A stretch of 35,742 bases of DNA from Rhodocyclaceae bacterium (GCA_024710925.1 JANJTW010000134.1:1-35742); one strand, 5' to 3'; counted from the first letter of the stretch, positions 18,368 through 28,728 are shown. Notes: a model not told the origin generated them from the sequence alone. Numbers and translations are program-made.

Positions 18368-18856
18368 TCAGTCCTTGGCGTTTTTCGAGAGGTCCCGGAA
18401 CTGGCGGAGCCAGTGCGCGAACTGCCCGTCGCCGCCGCCCGGCGGAACCGGCAGCGTGCCCTTCGGCATCGCGTGCAGCGTGCGCATCTGCCCGGGAGCG
18501 ATACCGACGACCAGCCAGGTGTCCTCGATCTCGATGAGCACGATGCGCTCGCGCGGTCCGACCGGCAGGTTGCCGACGACGTGCATCGGGCCGTTGCCGC
18601 CGATCAGCCCACGGCCGCCGTTGAGGCGGCGCAGCAGCCAGGCGGCACCGACGAACACGGCGAGGATGGCGGCGAGGATGGCGAAGGTCTGCAGCATCGT
18701 CGACAGCCCGACGCCGGGTGCCGCGGCTGCGGCATCCGCGGTTTGCGCATGGCCCGTCGCCTGCCAGGCGAGGAGGGCGGCGGCAAGCGTGGCAAGGACG
18801 CCGGCGCGCTTGGCGGGGCGATGCGACGGCGGGGAGGAGGACGGGCGGGAATTCAC
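18368..18856 (-). CDS. fliO: Flagellar biosynthesis protein FliO
   Basis: GTG start; single TM then [34 protein letters not shown], FliO-type; between fliN and fliP. Confidence 0.93.
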   Translation of the reverse strand: MNSRPSSSPPSHRPAKRAGVLATLAAALLAWQATGHAQTADAAAAAPGVGLSTMLQTFAILAAILAVFVGAAWLLRRLNGGRGLIGGNGPMHVVGNLPVGPRERIVLIEIEDTWLVVGIAPGQMRTLHAMPKGTLPVPPGGGDGQFAHWLRQFRDLSKNAKD

Positions 18857-18909
18857 GGGGCCCTATCTTAAAGCAAGGCGCCCCGCGAAGAAACCAGCGG
18901 TGCGGCGGA

Positions 18910-19362
18910 TCAGCGGCCGAGTTTGCGCATGCGCTCGGCCGGCGTGATGATGTCGGTCAGGCGGATGCCGAATTTTTCGTTCACCACCACGACCTCACCC
19001 TGAGCGATCAGCGTGCCGTTAACCAGTACGTCGAGCGGCTCGCCGGCCATGGCATCGAGTTCGACGACCGAGCCGTGCGCCAGTTGCAGCAGGTTCTTGA
19101 TCGTCAGCTTGGTCCGGCCGAGTTCGACGGTGATCTGGACGGGGATGTCGAGGATCATGTCGAGCTCGTTCATCACCGAAGTCTTGGCCTGGTCGTTCGT
19201 GAAGTTCTGGAATACGTGCGGAGCCGGCGGCGGAGTGTTATCGGCCGCAGCCGTGCCGCTGCCGGATTCGGCGATCGCCTGCTCGGCCATCGCGGCGGCC
19301 CAGTCGTCCTCGCTGATGGCGTCGTCGGCGCCGCCGGCGGGGTTTTCCGTATCCTCAGACAT
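18910..19362 (-). CDS. fliN: Flagellar motor switch protein FliN
   Basis: DIPVQITVELGRTKLTIKNLLQLAHGSVVELDAMAGEPLDVLVNGTLIAQGEVVVVNEKFGIRLTDI. Confidence 0.98.
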   Translation of the reverse strand: MSEDTENPAGGADDAISEDDWAAAMAEQAIAESGSGTAAADNTPPPAPHVFQNFTNDQAKTSVMNELDMILDIPVQITVELGRTKLTIKNLLQLAHGSVVELDAMAGEPLDVLVNGTLIAQGEVVVVNEKFGIRLTDIITPAERMRKLGR

Positions 19363-20359
19363 GCTCTTCCCCCTTCTTCGACTCCCGCGTCTCGGAAGCG
19401 ATGAAACGTTCGATCTTTATCGCGTACTGGTTGTGCTGCTGCCCGAAGGTGCATTCGATAAGCGGTACGCCGTCTACGGTGGCGACGATGGTTTCCGGGA
19501 TGTTCACCGGAATGACGTCGCCAACCTTCATCTTCTGTATTTGTCCGAGCGTCAGCGCGGCGTGCGTCAGTTCCGCCGTCAGCTCGACCTCGGCGCTCTG
19601 CAACTGCTTGCGCAGCGTGCTGATCCAGCGCTTGTCCGTGGACAGCTGGTCGCTCTGCATGCTGCTGTAGAGCAGGTCGCGGATCGGTTCCAGCATGGAG
19701 TACGGGAAGCAGATGTGCATTTCCGCCGCCGCGCCGCCGAATTCGATCGAGAAGGTCGTCGATACGACGATCTCCGACGGCGTCGCGATGTTGGCGAATT
19801 GCGAGTTCATCTCCGAGCGGATGTATTCGAACTTCAGGTCGTGCACCGGCTTCCAGGAGCGTCCGTATTCGGTGAACACGACTTCCAGCATGCCCTGGAT
19901 GATGCGCTGCTCCGTCGGCGTGAAGTCGCGGCCCTCGACCCGGGTGTGGAAGCGGCCGTCGCCGCCGAACATGTTGTCGACGACGAGGAAGACCAGGTTC
20001 GGATCGAAGATGAACAGCGCCGTGCCGCGCAGCGGCTTGGCTGCCACCAGGTTGAGGTTGGTCGGGACGACCAGGTTGCGGATGAACTCGGTGTACTTCT
20101 GGACCTTGATCGGTCCGACCGAAATCTCCGCGTTGCGGTGCATGTAATTGAACAGGCCGATGCGCAGGTAACGGGCAAAGCGCTCGTTGATCAGCTCCAT
20201 CGTGGGCATGCGCCCACGGACGATCCGTTCCTGCGTGCCAAGGTTGTACTGGCGGGGGCCGCTGCCTTCCTCGGCGTGCGATTCCGGCTCGTCGGATTCC
20301 CCGGTGACGCCCTTGAGCAGGGCATCGACCTCGTCCTGTGAGAGAAAATCCTGAGCCAT
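19355..20359 (-). CDS. fliM: Flagellar motor switch protein FliM
   Basis: MAQDFLSQDEVDALLKGVTG; RIVRGRMPTMELINERFARYLRIGLFNYM. Confidence 0.98.
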   Translation of the reverse strand: MAQDFLSQDEVDALLKGVTGESDEPESHAEEGSGPRQYNLGTQERIVRGRMPTMELINERFARYLRIGLFNYMHRNAEISVGPIKVQKYTEFIRNLVVPTNLNLVAAKPLRGTALFIFDPNLVFLVVDNMFGGDGRFHTRVEGRDFTPTEQRIIQGMLEVVFTEYGRSWKPVHDLKFEYIRSEMNSQFANIATPSEIVVSTTFSIEFGGAAAEMHICFPYSMLEPIRDLLYSSMQSDQLSTDKRWISTLRKQLQSAEVELTAELTHAALTLGQIQKMKVGDVIPVNIPETIVATVDGVPLIECTFGQQHNQYAIKIERFIASETRESKKGEEHV

Positions 20360-20364
20360 GGCGC

Positions 20365-20910
20365 TTACTGGATGATGAAGGTGGTGAACAGCACCGCCTT
20401 CACTGCTCCCCCGGCCGGCTTCTTGCCCTTCGTCGTGGGGGCGTCGACGATTGAGTTGATTGCGGCACGGATTTCCTCGGCGAGCGCCTTCTTGCCTTCG
20501 CGCGTGGAAACCTCGGACGGCTTCTTGGATGACAGGATGTCCATGATCTCGTGGCGCAAACGTGGCGTGTAGAGCTTCAGTTGTTCGGCCATCGCCGCAT
20601 CCTCCGCCTCGACGCTGATCGCCACCTGCAGGTATTGCTCGCCGGTTTCCGGGACGAGGTTGACGGTGAAGGTGTCCATCGGAATATAGACCGGCGGCGC
20701 TTCCTTCTCGCCCTTCTTTTTCTTCGATTTCTCGGTCGCTTCGGCGACCTCTTCGTCGTCCTCACCCGCGTCGCCCGACTTCAGCAGCAAATAGGCACCG
20801 CCACCACCACCGGCGACGAGCAGGAGAACGGCTGCTACGATGATGATCAGGAGCTTCTTGCTTTTCTTCGGTGCAGCTTCGCCGGCATCGGCTTTTTCTT
20901 CTTTGGCCAT
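20365..20910 (-). CDS. fliL: Flagellar basal body-associated protein FliL
   Basis: Single TM LLIIIVAAVLLLVAGGGGGAYLLL; C-terminal FliL domain YLQVAISVEAEDAAMAEQLKLYTPRLRHEIMDILSSK. Confidence 0.96.
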   Translation of the reverse strand: MAKEEKADAGEAAPKKSKKLLIIIVAAVLLLVAGGGGGAYLLLKSGDAGEDDEEVAEATEKSKKKKGEKEAPPVYIPMDTFTVNLVPETGEQYLQVAISVEAEDAAMAEQLKLYTPRLRHEIMDILSSKKPSEVSTREGKKALAEEIRAAINSIVDAPTTKGKKPAGGAVKAVLFTTFIIQ

Positions 20911-20992
20911 CGCGTTGTCCCTCTAGTGATTCGAGCGCATTGTAGCGCGTCGGCGATGCGGGCGTCCGTCACCCGCCTCCCCTGTTCTCATG

Positions 20993-21015
20993 CCTTTGCC
21001 GCCCTCAGGCAAAGG
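20993..21015. other. 8-bp inverted repeat spanning the fliK stop codon, upstream of fliL
   Basis: CCTTTGCC-gccctca-GGCAAAGG; no U-tract follows on the minus strand. Confidence 0.5.
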
Positions 21016-22036
21016 TGTCGACCAGCCCGTTGCCGGAGCGGATCGCCCCGCTGCTTGCGCTGCCGCCCGGCTGTTGCCGTGCCATGCCATCGTCGGTGCC
21101 GTCGTTGCCGCGGCTGTCGGCGCCGTGGCGTCCGTCGGCATTGTCCTGCGCCTGGCGGAAGGATTCGGCGCTGACGTTGGTCTGGCCGAGCTCGACGCCG
21201 ACGCCGGCGAGCATTTCACGCAGTCGCGGCATCGCCGCTTCGATCGCTTCGCGCACCTCGGCGTTGCCCGAGACGAAAACGGCCGTCGCCTGGTCGTTAC
21301 GGACGCTCAGTGAAATCTCTATCGGCCCCATTTGCGGCGGGTTGAGGGTCAGCTGGGCACTTTGTTTGTCCTGGGTGGCCATCCAGACGATTTTCTGGCC
21401 GAATTCGGCCGACCAGGCCGGGTCCCTGACCGGCGTTGCCACGTGCTGCTGCACGTCGCTCGCTGGGCGCGCCGCGGTCGATTGCATCGGGTTGCCGGTG
21501 AGCGCTTGCGGCAAGCCTTCTCCGGCGCCATGGGCGGCCTCGGCGAGCTTTTGCTCGAAGCCGGCAAAGTTTGCCGCCGCCGTGGCAGCGCCGCTGCCTG
21601 CGGTGTTTGCCGTCAGCGGCGTTAACGATGCTCCCGCGCGCGCATCGTCACCGGCGGTGAGAGCCGATTTCAACCCGTCGGCGAGGGCTTGCCCCGAACC
21701 CTCCTGCGGTATCAGCTGCAGTGCGGTCTGTGCGGCAGAAATACTGCTTCCACTTGTCTTCGCTGTCTGGGCGTCATCCGTACGCACTGCCGGTGCTAGC
21801 ACGAGTCCCATCGCCGCCAGGATTTCGGCCGGATCGGCCAGCGTCTCGGCTGGCATCGGCGTTTCTGCCGGGGCATCGGCCAGCGCAGGGTCCACTGGCA
21901 GCGTGCCGTTGGCCAGCTGTCCGAGCAAGAGCGTGGCGAAATCGGCAATGCTGTCCGTCGTGCCGGCGGCGGCTTCGGCCGGCATTGCGGTAGAGGGCAT
22001 CGCCGGAGGGGCGAGGGAGGCTGCGACAGTCTGCAT
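21005..22036 (-). CDS. fliK: Flagellar hook-length control protein FliK
   Basis: Start at MQTVAASLAPPAMPSTAMPA; C-terminal Flg_hook domain QSAQLTLNPPQMGPIEISLSVRNDQATAVFVSGNAEVREAIEAAMPRLREMLAGVGVELGQTNV. Confidence 0.95.
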   Translation of the reverse strand: MQTVAASLAPPAMPSTAMPAEAAAGTTDSIADFATLLLGQLANGTLPVDPALADAPAETPMPAETLADPAEILAAMGLVLAPAVRTDDAQTAKTSGSSISAAQTALQLIPQEGSGQALADGLKSALTAGDDARAGASLTPLTANTAGSGAATAAANFAGFEQKLAEAAHGAGEGLPQALTGNPMQSTAARPASDVQQHVATPVRDPAWSAEFGQKIVWMATQDKQSAQLTLNPPQMGPIEISLSVRNDQATAVFVSGNAEVREAIEAAMPRLREMLAGVGVELGQTNVSAESFRQAQDNADGRHGADSRGNDGTDDGMARQQPGGSASSGAIRSGNGLVDTFA

Positions 22037-22073
22037 TCCTTGGGCTCCGGTTGGAGTGGTTTGCCCCAGGTTC

Positions 22074-22089
22074 AGCAAAAGGCGTGCCA
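22074..22089 (-). promoter_or_regulatory. Sigma-54 (-24/-12) promoter candidate for fliK
   Basis: Minus strand TGGCACG-CCTT-TTGCT matches consensus TGGCACG-N4-TTGCW at every position; GG-N10-GC spacing; lies between fliJ stop and fliK start. Confidence 0.85.
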
Positions 22090-22095
22090 ATGGCC

Positions 22096-22539
22096 TCAGG
22101 TGTCGTCCTTGCCGCGCCCGCGGGCGGCGAATTCGTCGACGAGCTTCTGTTCGCGCTTGTTTTCCCTGGCGTCCTCGGCCCGGTAATGACGGGTGGACAG
22201 AGTGTCGATGGCCTTCAGCCGGATGCGCTGCGCCTGCCAGTGCGCCTGACCGGCCGTCGTCCGGTTCCGCGACTGGTGTACGACCTGTTGTTGCTGCGCG
22301 ATCGCCTCGTCGAGCTTGGCGAGGAAGTCCTGGAAATTCTTCCATTGCAGCGGCGACATTCCCGACTGGGCGGAAGACTGGAAGCGCTGGGCGTATTCCG
22401 TACGGTACTGGCAGAGCAGATCGAGCTTGGCCTTCGCGTCCTGTTCGGCGGAGATCAGGCGCGCCAACTGCTGTGTCGCGTCGTCGGCACGACGCTGCAT
22501 CAGTTCGAGCACGGTTTGCAGGGCGAAGGGCTTGCTCAT
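22096..22539 (-). CDS. fliJ: Flagellar export protein FliJ
   Basis: 147 aa coiled-coil; MSKPFALQTVLELMQRRADDATQQLARLISAEQDAKAKLDLLCQYRTEYAQRF; follows fliI. Confidence 0.95.
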   Translation of the reverse strand: MSKPFALQTVLELMQRRADDATQQLARLISAEQDAKAKLDLLCQYRTEYAQRFQSSAQSGMSPLQWKNFQDFLAKLDEAIAQQQQVVHQSRNRTTAGQAHWQAQRIRLKAIDTLSTRHYRAEDARENKREQKLVDEFAARGRGKDDT

Positions 22540-22592
22540 GTCGGGGCCTTACGGAGTTTTCATTCTAGGCACAAGCGTGCGCGGTTGCCGAT

Positions 22593-24011
22593 CTAACGTG
22601 CCGATCCGCCGAAGATCTGGCGCAGTCCGCTGACGCTTTCCGCATAGGCGGCCTGCTCGCCCAGGCGCTGCTGCAGAAAGCGTTCGAATGTCGGGTGAAG
22701 TGCGATGGCCTGGTCGAGCGCGGGATCACTTCCCGCGGCATAGGCGCCGACGTTGATCAGGTCGCGCGAGCGCTGATAGCGCGAATAGAGCTGCTTGAAG
22801 GCTCGGATCGCATCGAGATGCGGTGGCTCGATCAGATTGACCATGGCCCGCGAGATCGACTGCTCGATGTCGATCGCCGGATAGTGTCCGGCGTCGGCGA
22901 GTGTGCGCGAGAGGACGATGTGGCCGTCGAGAATGGCGCGTGCCGAGTCAGCGATCGGGTCCTGCTGGTCGTCGCCTTCGGCGAGCACGGTGTAGAAGGC
23001 GGTGATTGAACCGCCGCCGTCGGGGCCGTTGCCAGCCCGCTCAACCAGCTGCGGCAGGCGAGCGAAGACCGACGGCGGGTAGCCGCGGGTCACCGGTGGC
23101 TCGCCGACGGCGAGCGCACTTTCACGCTGCGCCATCGCGTAGCGCGTCAGCGAGTCCATGATCAGCAGCACCTGCTTGCCCTGGTCGCGGAAATATTCGG
23201 CGATGACCGTGGCGTAGGAGGCGCCCTGCAGGCGCATCAGCGGACTGACGTCGGCCGGCGCGGCGACGACGACGGAGCGGCGCCGGCCTTCCTCGCCGAG
23301 GATTTGCTCGATGAATTCCTTGACTTCGCGGCCGCGTTCGCCGATCAGTCCGACGACGATGATTTCGGCTTCCGTATAGCGTGCCATCATGCCGAGCAGC
23401 ACCGATTTGCCGACGCCCGAGCCGGCGAAGAGTCCCATCCGCTGGCCGCGGCCGACGGTGAGCAGCGAATTGATGGCGCGGATGCCGACATCCAGTGTCT
23501 GCGTGATCGGTGCTCGCGACATCGGGTTGATCGGCCGGCTTTGCAGCGGGCGCAGCATGTCGGTCTGGATCGGTCCCTGATTGTCGAGCGGTCGCCCGGC
23601 GGCGTCGACGACGCGGCCAAGCATGGATTCGCCGACCGGCATCAGCTTTGCCCGGTCGATGATTCGTCGACGAGGCTGGCGGGGCTTGTCGATCCTTGGT
23701 AGCGGCGGGCGTGTTTCAAAGGCGAGGACGTGGGCGCCCGGCGACAGGCCGTAGACATCCTCTGACGGCATCAGGAACAGTTTCTCACCGGCGAAGCCGA
23801 CCACTTCCGCTTCCACCGCGGTGCCGCCGTCCGGAACGACCCGGCAGGAACTGCCGAGCGGCAGCTTGAGTCCAGCGGCCTCCATTACCAGGCCGTTGAT
23901 CCGCGTCAAGCGGCCGCTGGATAGCAAGGGACTGGCGTCGCTGGCAGCCTCCCGGCACTGTTCGAGAAATCCCTGCCAGGCCGCCCTGTGATCGGGGTGC
24001 TCGTCGCTCAT
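22593..24011 (-). CDS. fliI: Flagellum-specific ATP synthase FliI
   Basis: Walker [61 protein letters not shown]. Start chosen at [12 protein letters not shown]. Confidence 0.98.
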   Translation of the reverse strand: MSDEHPDHRAAWQGFLEQCREAASDASPLLSSGRLTRINGLVMEAAGLKLPLGSSCRVVPDGGTAVEAEVVGFAGEKLFLMPSEDVYGLSPGAHVLAFETRPPLPRIDKPRQPRRRIIDRAKLMPVGESMLGRVVDAAGRPLDNQGPIQTDMLRPLQSRPINPMSRAPITQTLDVGIRAINSLLTVGRGQRMGLFAGSGVGKSVLLGMMARYTEAEIIVVGLIGERGREVKEFIEQILGEEGRRRSVVVAAPADVSPLMRLQGASYATVIAEYFRDQGKQVLLIMDSLTRYAMAQRESALAVGEPPVTRGYPPSVFARLPQLVERAGNGPDGGGSITAFYTVLAEGDDQQDPIADSARAILDGHIVLSRTLADAGHYPAIDIEQSISRAMVNLIEPPHLDAIRAFKQLYSRYQRSRDLINVGAYAAGSDPALDQAIALHPTFERFLQQRLGEQAAYAESVSGLRQIFGGSAR

Positions 24012-24751
24012 TACTTTTCGTCCAGCCAGTCGCCGTTGGTGCCGATGGCTTCGAGAACCCGCCGCCAACGGGTTGCCAGCGTGGCATCGACTTCGCTGGC
24101 GCCGGATTCGATGCGGCAGCCGCCGGTCGCGACATCGCTGCTTTCGATGATGCGCCAGCCCGTGTGAGCGAGCTGTTCGCCAAGGTGGGTACGTACTACT
24201 GCTGCATCGACAGGGTTCAGGAACAGGGCGGGGTGGCCGTGGTGTAGTGGCAGTGAAGCAACTGCCTCGCGGACCACGGGCAGGATCAGTGCCGGCTGGA
24301 TGCGCAGACTGTGGCGCAGGACCTGCGAGGCGATTTCGACGGCAACGGTGAGCAGTTCCTCGGCGACTTCCTGATCGAGCGTCTGCAGGTGTTGCCGCAG
24401 GTTGGCGCCGAGTGCCGCGATGCGACCGGCTTCGACCCGTGCCTCGGCTTGTCCCGCGGCATAGCCGGCCGCATGTCCCGCCTCGTAACCGGCGATCCGC
24501 CCGGCTTCGTGACCGGCCGCACGTCCGGCTTCCAGCCCCGCTGCGTAGCCGGCGGCCTGTGCATCGTTGTGGATGCGTTCGATTTCCTCCGCCGTCGGCA
24601 GGGCCACGGCTTTGCTTGCCGCTGCCGGTGGGGCGGCCGTCTGACTTTTTGCCGATGCCGCCCGCGCAGCTTCCGCCGCCTCGTCGAAGGCCGCAAGTTC
24701 CCAGCGCTCGTAGGCGGAGAGTTTTTCCTTGGGGATGAAGCCGGAAGACAT
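24011..24751 (-). CDS. fliH: Flagellar assembly protein FliH
   Basis: [60 protein letters not shown] glycine-repeat segment; between fliG and fliI. Confidence 0.95.
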   Translation of the reverse strand: MSSGFIPKEKLSAYERWELAAFDEAAEAARAASAKSQTAAPPAAASKAVALPTAEEIERIHNDAQAAGYAAGLEAGRAAGHEAGRIAGYEAGHAAGYAAGQAEARVEAGRIAALGANLRQHLQTLDQEVAEELLTVAVEIASQVLRHSLRIQPALILPVVREAVASLPLHHGHPALFLNPVDAAVVRTHLGEQLAHTGWRIIESSDVATGGCRIESGASEVDATLATRWRRVLEAIGTNGDWLDEK

Positions 24752-24761
24752 GAACTACAGC

Positions 24762-25760
24762 TTAGATCATCTGCTCGCCGCCGGCACCGCCGAGGACGAT
24801 CTGCCCCTCGTCGGCGAGGCGGCGGACGATCTTGAGGATTTCCTTCTGTTCGGCCTCGACCTCGGAAACGCGCACCGGGCCGCGCGCTTCGAGATCCTCG
24901 CGCAGCATCTCGGCGGCACGTTGCGACATGTTCTTGAAGATCTTCTCGCGCAACTCCGGCGAGGCGCCCTTCATCGCCATGATCAGCGAGTCGGACTGGA
25001 TTTCGCGCAGCAGCAGCTGGATCGAGCGGTCCTCGAGGTCGAGCAGGTTCTCGAAGACGAACATCTCGTCGAGAATCTTCTGCGCCAGGTCCGGGTCGTA
25101 TTCGCGAATCGCATCGAGCACCGAGGTTTCGTTGGCGGTGCCCATGAAGTTGAGGATCTCGGCGACCGGCCGCACGCCGCCCATCGCCGCCTTCTTCAGA
25201 TTCGACGAGCCGGAGAGGAGGCGCAGCATGACTTCGTTCAGTTCCTTCAGCGCCGTCGGCTGGATGCCTTCCAGCGTCGCGATGCGGAGGACGACGTCGT
25301 TCCTGAGGCGTTCGGTGAACTGGTTGAGGATCTCGCTGGAGTGGTCGTGCTCGAGGTGCACGAGGATGGTGGCGATGATCTGCGGGTGCTCGTTCTTGAT
25401 CAGGTCGGCGACGGTCGGCGCGTCCATCCACTTCAGCCCCTCGATGCCGGCGGTGTCGCCGCCCTGGAGGATGCGCGAGATCAGGTTGGAGGCCTTGTCG
25501 TCACCGAGTGCCTTGGTCAGCACCGAGCGGATGTAGGCGTCGGTATCGGTATGCACAGCCGCCGATTCGCCGAAGGTTTTGTGGAAGTCGTCGAGCACGC
25601 CCTCGACGCGTGCGCGCGGCACCGTGCGCAGCGTCGCCATGGCGTGGCCGAGCTTTTGCACCTCGCGCGGACCGAGGTGCTTGAGCACTTCCGCCGCATG
25701 CTCCTCGCCGAGCGAGACGAGCAGGATGGCGGCTTTCTCGATTCCCTCGTCAGCCGGCAT
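24762..25760 (-). CDS. fliG: Flagellar motor switch protein FliG
   Basis: GIEKAAILLVSLGEEHAAEVLKHLGPREVQKLGHAMATL; EHPQIIATILVHLEHDHSSEILNQF. Confidence 0.98.
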   Translation of the reverse strand: MPADEGIEKAAILLVSLGEEHAAEVLKHLGPREVQKLGHAMATLRTVPRARVEGVLDDFHKTFGESAAVHTDTDAYIRSVLTKALGDDKASNLISRILQGGDTAGIEGLKWMDAPTVADLIKNEHPQIIATILVHLEHDHSSEILNQFTERLRNDVVLRIATLEGIQPTALKELNEVMLRLLSGSSNLKKAAMGGVRPVAEILNFMGTANETSVLDAIREYDPDLAQKILDEMFVFENLLDLEDRSIQLLLREIQSDSLIMAMKGASPELREKIFKNMSQRAAEMLREDLEARGPVRVSEVEAEQKEILKIVRRLADEGQIVLGGAGGEQMI

Positions 25761-27471
25761 TCGAGCCCGTCCAATCCCTGATGATGTTGGCGACCGCCTT
25801 CGGGTCCTGAGCGGCGACGTCCTTCGCCCGGACGAGCTTTTCCTCGAACGGCGTCGGGCCGGCCTCTTCCTCCGAGCCCGGCCCGCCTTCGCCGGCGGCG
25901 GCGCCGAAGGTGGCCTGTTCGCTCCGTGCCGGCGTCGCCATCGTCGTCACCAGCGGCTTGACCACCTTGAGCAACAGGTAGGCGATGATGGCGGCAATCG
26001 CTCCGTACTTGATCAGGTCCTTGGCCAGCGACAGCAAATCCGGGTCCTTCCACACGGGGAGTTCGTTCTCGACGCGCTCGACAGCGGTAAACGAGGCGTT
26101 GGCGATGGACAGCGTGTCGCCGCGCTCCTGACTGAAGCCCATGGCTTCGCGGACGACGTCGTTGATCTGCTTCAGTTCCGCCTCCGTCATCGGCTTCGTC
26201 GCCGGCTTGCCGTCCTTGCCGACTTCCTTGCGGTGGTTGACGACGACGGCGGCAGACAAGCGGCGGATCGCGCCGACCGCCTGCCGCGTATGGCGGATGG
26301 TGCGGTCGACCTCGTAGTTGATGGTGGCGTTCTTGGTCGTCGATACGGGCTGGCCGAGGCTGGCGATCGGGGCCTGCACGCCGGCGGCGCTGATCTGGCC
26401 CGGCGTGCCGGCGAGGTTGAGCGGCGCCGCCGCGCTTGCGCCCGGTACCGCCGGCTGCGTCAGGGGCGCCGTTGCCGGCACCGGCGGCTGGTTGGTCAGC
26501 GCACCGGGGACGCCGACGGCCGGCGTCGCCGTTGCGCTTGCCGTCTCGTTCGTCTGCTGGCTGCGGATGGCGATGTCGGGCGGTGTCGTGTTCGGCTTGT
26601 GCGTTTCCGCCGTCTGTTCGCTCTGCGAGAAATCGATGTCGGCGGCCACCTGTACGCGTGCGTTGCCAGGGCCGACGATCGGCATCAGGATGTCCTCAAT
26701 GCGCTTGATCACGGCGCTCTCGATCTCGGTGACGTATTTCATCTGCGTCGGATCGAGGCCGGCTTCCAGCAGCTTGCTCTTCAGTTGCGACAGCATGGCG
26801 CCGCTCTGGTCGAGGACGGCGACGTTGCTCACCGGCATCTGCGGCACGCTCGATGCGACCAGGTTCTGGATGCCGGCGATCTGCGCCGGTTCGAGCGCGC
26901 GGCCGGCGTAGAGGTTGAGGAGGACCGAGGCGGAGGGCTTCTGCTCCTCGCGCACGAAGACCGACGGCTTGGGAATGGCCAGGTGGACGCGCGCGCCCTG
27001 GACGGCGGCGATGGACTGGATGGTGCGCGCCAGTTCGCCCTCCAGCGCCCGCTGGTAGTTGACCTGCTCGGCGAACTGGCTGATCCCGAATTTCTGGTTT
27101 TCCATCAATTCGAAGCCGACCGAGCCGCCTTTCGGCAGGCCCTGCGAGGCAAGGCGCAGGCGGATTTCGTGCACGCGTTCGCCGGGAATCAGGATGGCGC
27201 TGCCGCCCTCGGAAAAGCGGTAGGGAACGTTGAGTTGTTCGAGCGCGCTGATGATGGCGCCGCCGTCCCGTTCGGAGATGTTCGAGAAGAGGACCCGGTA
27301 GTCCGGCTGCTTGAACCAGAGCACGCTGCCGACCAGTAGCGCGACGAGGGCGGCGAGCGACACCATCAGCAGCAGTTTCTGCTGGTTGTCCAGACGGGCC
27401 AGCGCCTGCTGCAGGCGGCTGGTGATGCCTGCCGGCGCTGCGCCCGCGGTGGTGTCCGGTATTGCCGCCAT
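25750..27471 (-). CDS. fliF: Flagellar MS-ring protein FliF
   Basis: KQPDYRVLFSNISERDGGAIISALEQLNVPYRFSEGGSAILIPGERVHEIRLRLASQGLPKGGSVGFELME. Confidence 0.98.
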   Translation of the reverse strand: MAAIPDTTAGAAPAGITSRLQQALARLDNQQKLLLMVSLAALVALLVGSVLWFKQPDYRVLFSNISERDGGAIISALEQLNVPYRFSEGGSAILIPGERVHEIRLRLASQGLPKGGSVGFELMENQKFGISQFAEQVNYQRALEGELARTIQSIAAVQGARVHLAIPKPSVFVREEQKPSASVLLNLYAGRALEPAQIAGIQNLVASSVPQMPVSNVAVLDQSGAMLSQLKSKLLEAGLDPTQMKYVTEIESAVIKRIEDILMPIVGPGNARVQVAADIDFSQSEQTAETHKPNTTPPDIAIRSQQTNETASATATPAVGVPGALTNQPPVPATAPLTQPAVPGASAAAPLNLAGTPGQISAAGVQAPIASLGQPVSTTKNATINYEVDRTIRHTRQAVGAIRRLSAAVVVNHRKEVGKDGKPATKPMTEAELKQINDVVREAMGFSQERGDTLSIANASFTAVERVENELPVWKDPDLLSLAKDLIKYGAIAAIIAYLLLKVVKPLVTTMATPARSEQATFGAAAGEGGPGSEEEAGPTPFEEKLVRAKDVAAQDPKAVANIIRDWTGSNAG

Positions 27472-27564
27472 GCTTCCTTTAATCTCTATTAATCAAGTAA
27501 AAAGCGCAAAGTTCTGAGAAATATTCTACTATTGTAGCCGCAATCTGCATGGGATTCTCCCCGA

Positions 27565-28728
27565 ATGACCGATTCCTCGCAATTATCCAAGGCACAGGAT
27601 TTGCAGCGTGCCTTCGACGTTTTCAACCAGGTTTCGCAGGAGCTGACGCAGGCCTACGCGGGTCTGCAGGCGCGCGTCCAGTCGCTGACCGACGAACTGG
27701 CGGTGGCCAATGGCGAATTGCGCCGCCAGTACGAGGAAAAGGAAGCCTTGTCGGAGCGCCTGACGCTGTTGCTCGATGCGTTGCCGGCCGGCGTCGTCGT
27801 CGTCGATGCCGCCGGCCGGATCAGCGAGGCCAACCCGGCGGCACACAGCATGTTCGGCAACGACCTGCGGGGCCGGGGCTGGCAGGCGTTGGCCGGCGGC
27901 ATGCAGCCGGTGGCGCCGCCCGACGAATTCGCCATCGGCGACCGCCGGGTTTCGCTTGCCGAAAGCGCCCTCGCTTCCGGTGGCGGGCACATCGTCCTCA
28001 TTCACGACATCACCGCGGCCCACGAAATGAAGGCCAGTCTCGAACGCAACCAGCGTCTGGCGGCGATGGGCGAGATGGCCGCGTCGCTCGCCCACCAGTT
28101 GCGGACGCCGCTGGCGACGGCGCTGCTTTACAGCGCCAACCTCGCCAAGCCGGAACTCACAGAGGACGCGCGCGCCCGCTTTGCGGAAAAGGCCACCGAA
28201 CAGTTGCGGCGGCTGGAGCGGCTGATCCAGGACGTGCTGCTTTTTGCGCGCGGCGAACATATCGGTCGCGAGGTGATCCGCGTCGATGATCTGCTGGCCG
28301 AGGCCGGGCAGACCCTGGAGCCTCTCTGCGCGGCGCGCGGCATTCGTTTTCAGCGGGATGGCGAGGCCGCCGGGGCTATAATCGTCGGCGGCCGGAAACA
28401 GTTGGCCGGCGCCTTGCTCAATTTGCTCGAGAACGCCCTGCAGGTCTGCGAGGCCGGCGGCACCGTCACCCTCGGCGTCGGCGTGAGCGGCAAGCGCGTG
28501 CATGTCAGCGTCCGCGATACCGGGCCGGGCATCGCGCCGGAGCAGCAGGCGCGCATCTTCGAGCCCTTCTTTACGACGAAGGGGCAGGGAACCGGCCTCG
28601 GACTGGCGATTGCGCTCGGCGTCGCGCGCGCGCACGGCGGCGGCATCGATGTCGCCTCCCGTCCCGGCGAAGGGGCCGAATTCGTCATGGACCTGCCGGT
28701 GGGAACGCTTGCGGATATTCAGGATTAG
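27565..28728 (+). CDS. fleS: PAS-domain sensor histidine kinase, FleS/FlrB-type flagellar regulator
   Basis: H-box MAASLAHQLRTPLATALLYSANL; ATPase motifs VRDTGPGIAPEQQARIFEPFFTTKGQGTGLGLAIALGVARAHGG; coupled to a sigma-54 response regulator within the flagellar cluster. Confidence 0.9.
   Translation: MTDSSQLSKAQDLQRAFDVFNQVSQELTQAYAGLQARVQSLTDELAVANGELRRQYEEKEALSERLTLLLDALPAGVVVVDAAGRISEANPAAHSMFGNDLRGRGWQALAGGMQPVAPPDEFAIGDRRVSLAESALASGGGHIVLIHDITAAHEMKASLERNQRLAAMGEMAASLAHQLRTPLATALLYSANLAKPELTEDARARFAEKATEQLRRLERLIQDVLLFARGEHIGREVIRVDDLLAEAGQTLEPLCAARGIRFQRDGEAAGAIIVGGRKQLAGALLNLLENALQVCEAGGTVTLGVGVSGKRVHVSVRDTGPGIAPEQQARIFEPFFTTKGQGTGLGLAIALGVARAHGGGIDVASRPGEGAEFVMDLPVGTLADIQD

Noticed and set aside
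21015-22568. 517-aa + strand ORF opposite fliK/fliJ
   Set aside because: Ser/Ala/Arg-rich mirror of fliK; no domain seen.
24430-24560. Repeat-like GYxAGxxAG segment in FliH
   Set aside because: Glycine-repeat (GxxxG-type) segments are a known feature of FliH proteins; not novel.
25579-27339. 586-aa + strand ORF opposite fliF
   Set aside because: Shadow ORF of fliF; low-complexity Arg/Asp/Val-rich translation and no plausible product.
27545-27560. Possible sigma-54 site for fliF on the minus strand (GG-N10-GC)
   Set aside because: Only the invariant dinucleotides match; flanking bases (GGGAGAA...ATGCA) are poor, and the sequence overlaps the translation start region of the fleS-like gene.
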